Positions 63,964 to 64,000 of a stretch of 64,000 nt of DNA are shown in pieces; position 1 is the first letter of the stretch; each line of letters begins with the position of its first letter. A program made the translations under genes and the position numbers. The notes under the pieces were generated by a model. The model saw nothing but the letters and a program-made list of their open reading frames with translations. It searched no databases and was not told where the DNA came from. Source of the DNA: DAIOXA01 sp050949165 (GTDB lineage Bacteria > Bacillota > Proteinivoracia > UBA4975); the NCBI GenBank assembly GCA_050949165.1, contig JBMNFF010000001.1, positions 806,001 through 870,000 of the forward strand, written 5' to 3'.

Positions 63964-64000
63964 CGGTCGCCTTTAGTTAGCAATTTTTATTTCCCTGACA

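Overview
The window looks like chromosomal core sequence from a GC-rich, endospore-forming member of the Clostridia (Bacillota). Support comes from Bacillota-type T-box leaders on hisS, pheST and thrS, an alpha/beta spore protein, YunB- and BofC-like sporulation proteins, a SigI/RsgI pair, HemZ, and the six-cysteine SCIFF peptide with its radical SAM maturase. A genus cannot be named from the sequence alone. No prophage, insertion sequence, CRISPR array or plasmid gene was recognised.

Most genes lie on the minus strand. From 1 to about 12.6 kb, in reverse order of transcription, are hisS (5' end only) with its T-box, hemZ, a small HTH-like gene, an MBL-fold hydrolase, dtd, relA, apt, recJ, secF, secD, then an overlapping HD hydrolase / P-loop kinase-like / PP2C phosphatase trio. 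From 12.6 to 17.6 kb come a plus-strand gamma carbonic anhydrase, the SCIFF peptide, its maturase and an overlapping membrane protein, a split two-gene ChrA-type transporter, a SASP gene, a TIGR04086-type membrane protein and yajC. From 17.6 to 28 kb are tgt-queA, rsgI-sigI-DUF2905-ruvB-ruvA-ruvC, a BofC-like gene, yebC, a DUF523-NadE fusion and an F420-ligase-like gene. From 28.2 to 32.1 kb a plus-strand operon holds trkA, trkH and a YchF-like GTPase.

The part most like accessory DNA is 32.3-42.2 kb. It holds a sugar-type solute-binding lipoprotein, a membrane-anchored LuxR regulator and a PrcB-like protein in one overlapping operon with no transporter genes, divergent from an AraC regulator across a perfect palindrome. 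It also holds a PadR / DUF1700-like / two-SDR operon, a secreted subtilase and a GNAT protein. A complete rRNA operon (16S-23S-5S, minus strand, 42.35-47.4 kb) follows, with no tRNA in the spacer and a 173-nt hairpin-bounded insertion in 23S. Then come yunB, tRNA-Pro(CGG), a class A PBP with fibronectin-like domains, mutS2, cvpA, zapA, pheT, pheS, a SpoU-type methyltransferase, rplT-rpmI-infC (AUU start with a leader attenuator), thrS with its T-box, and a DUF445 protein.

How the genes fit together: the window mixes translation (three T-box-controlled synthetase units, Dtd, IF3/L35/L20, Tgt/QueA, rRNA), stringent response and purine salvage (RelA, Apt), recombination and repair (RuvABC, RecJ, MutS2), Sec export (SecDF, YajC) and sporulation or envelope functions. 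The best candidates for new biology are the binding-protein / membrane-LuxR / PrcB-like module, the RsgI with a long Pro-Gly-Lys repeat outer region, the PP2C / P-loop / HD trio, the DUF523-NadE fusion, the membrane protein overlapping the SCIFF maturase, and the 23S insertion. pheS reads only if two +1 frameshifts are corrected.
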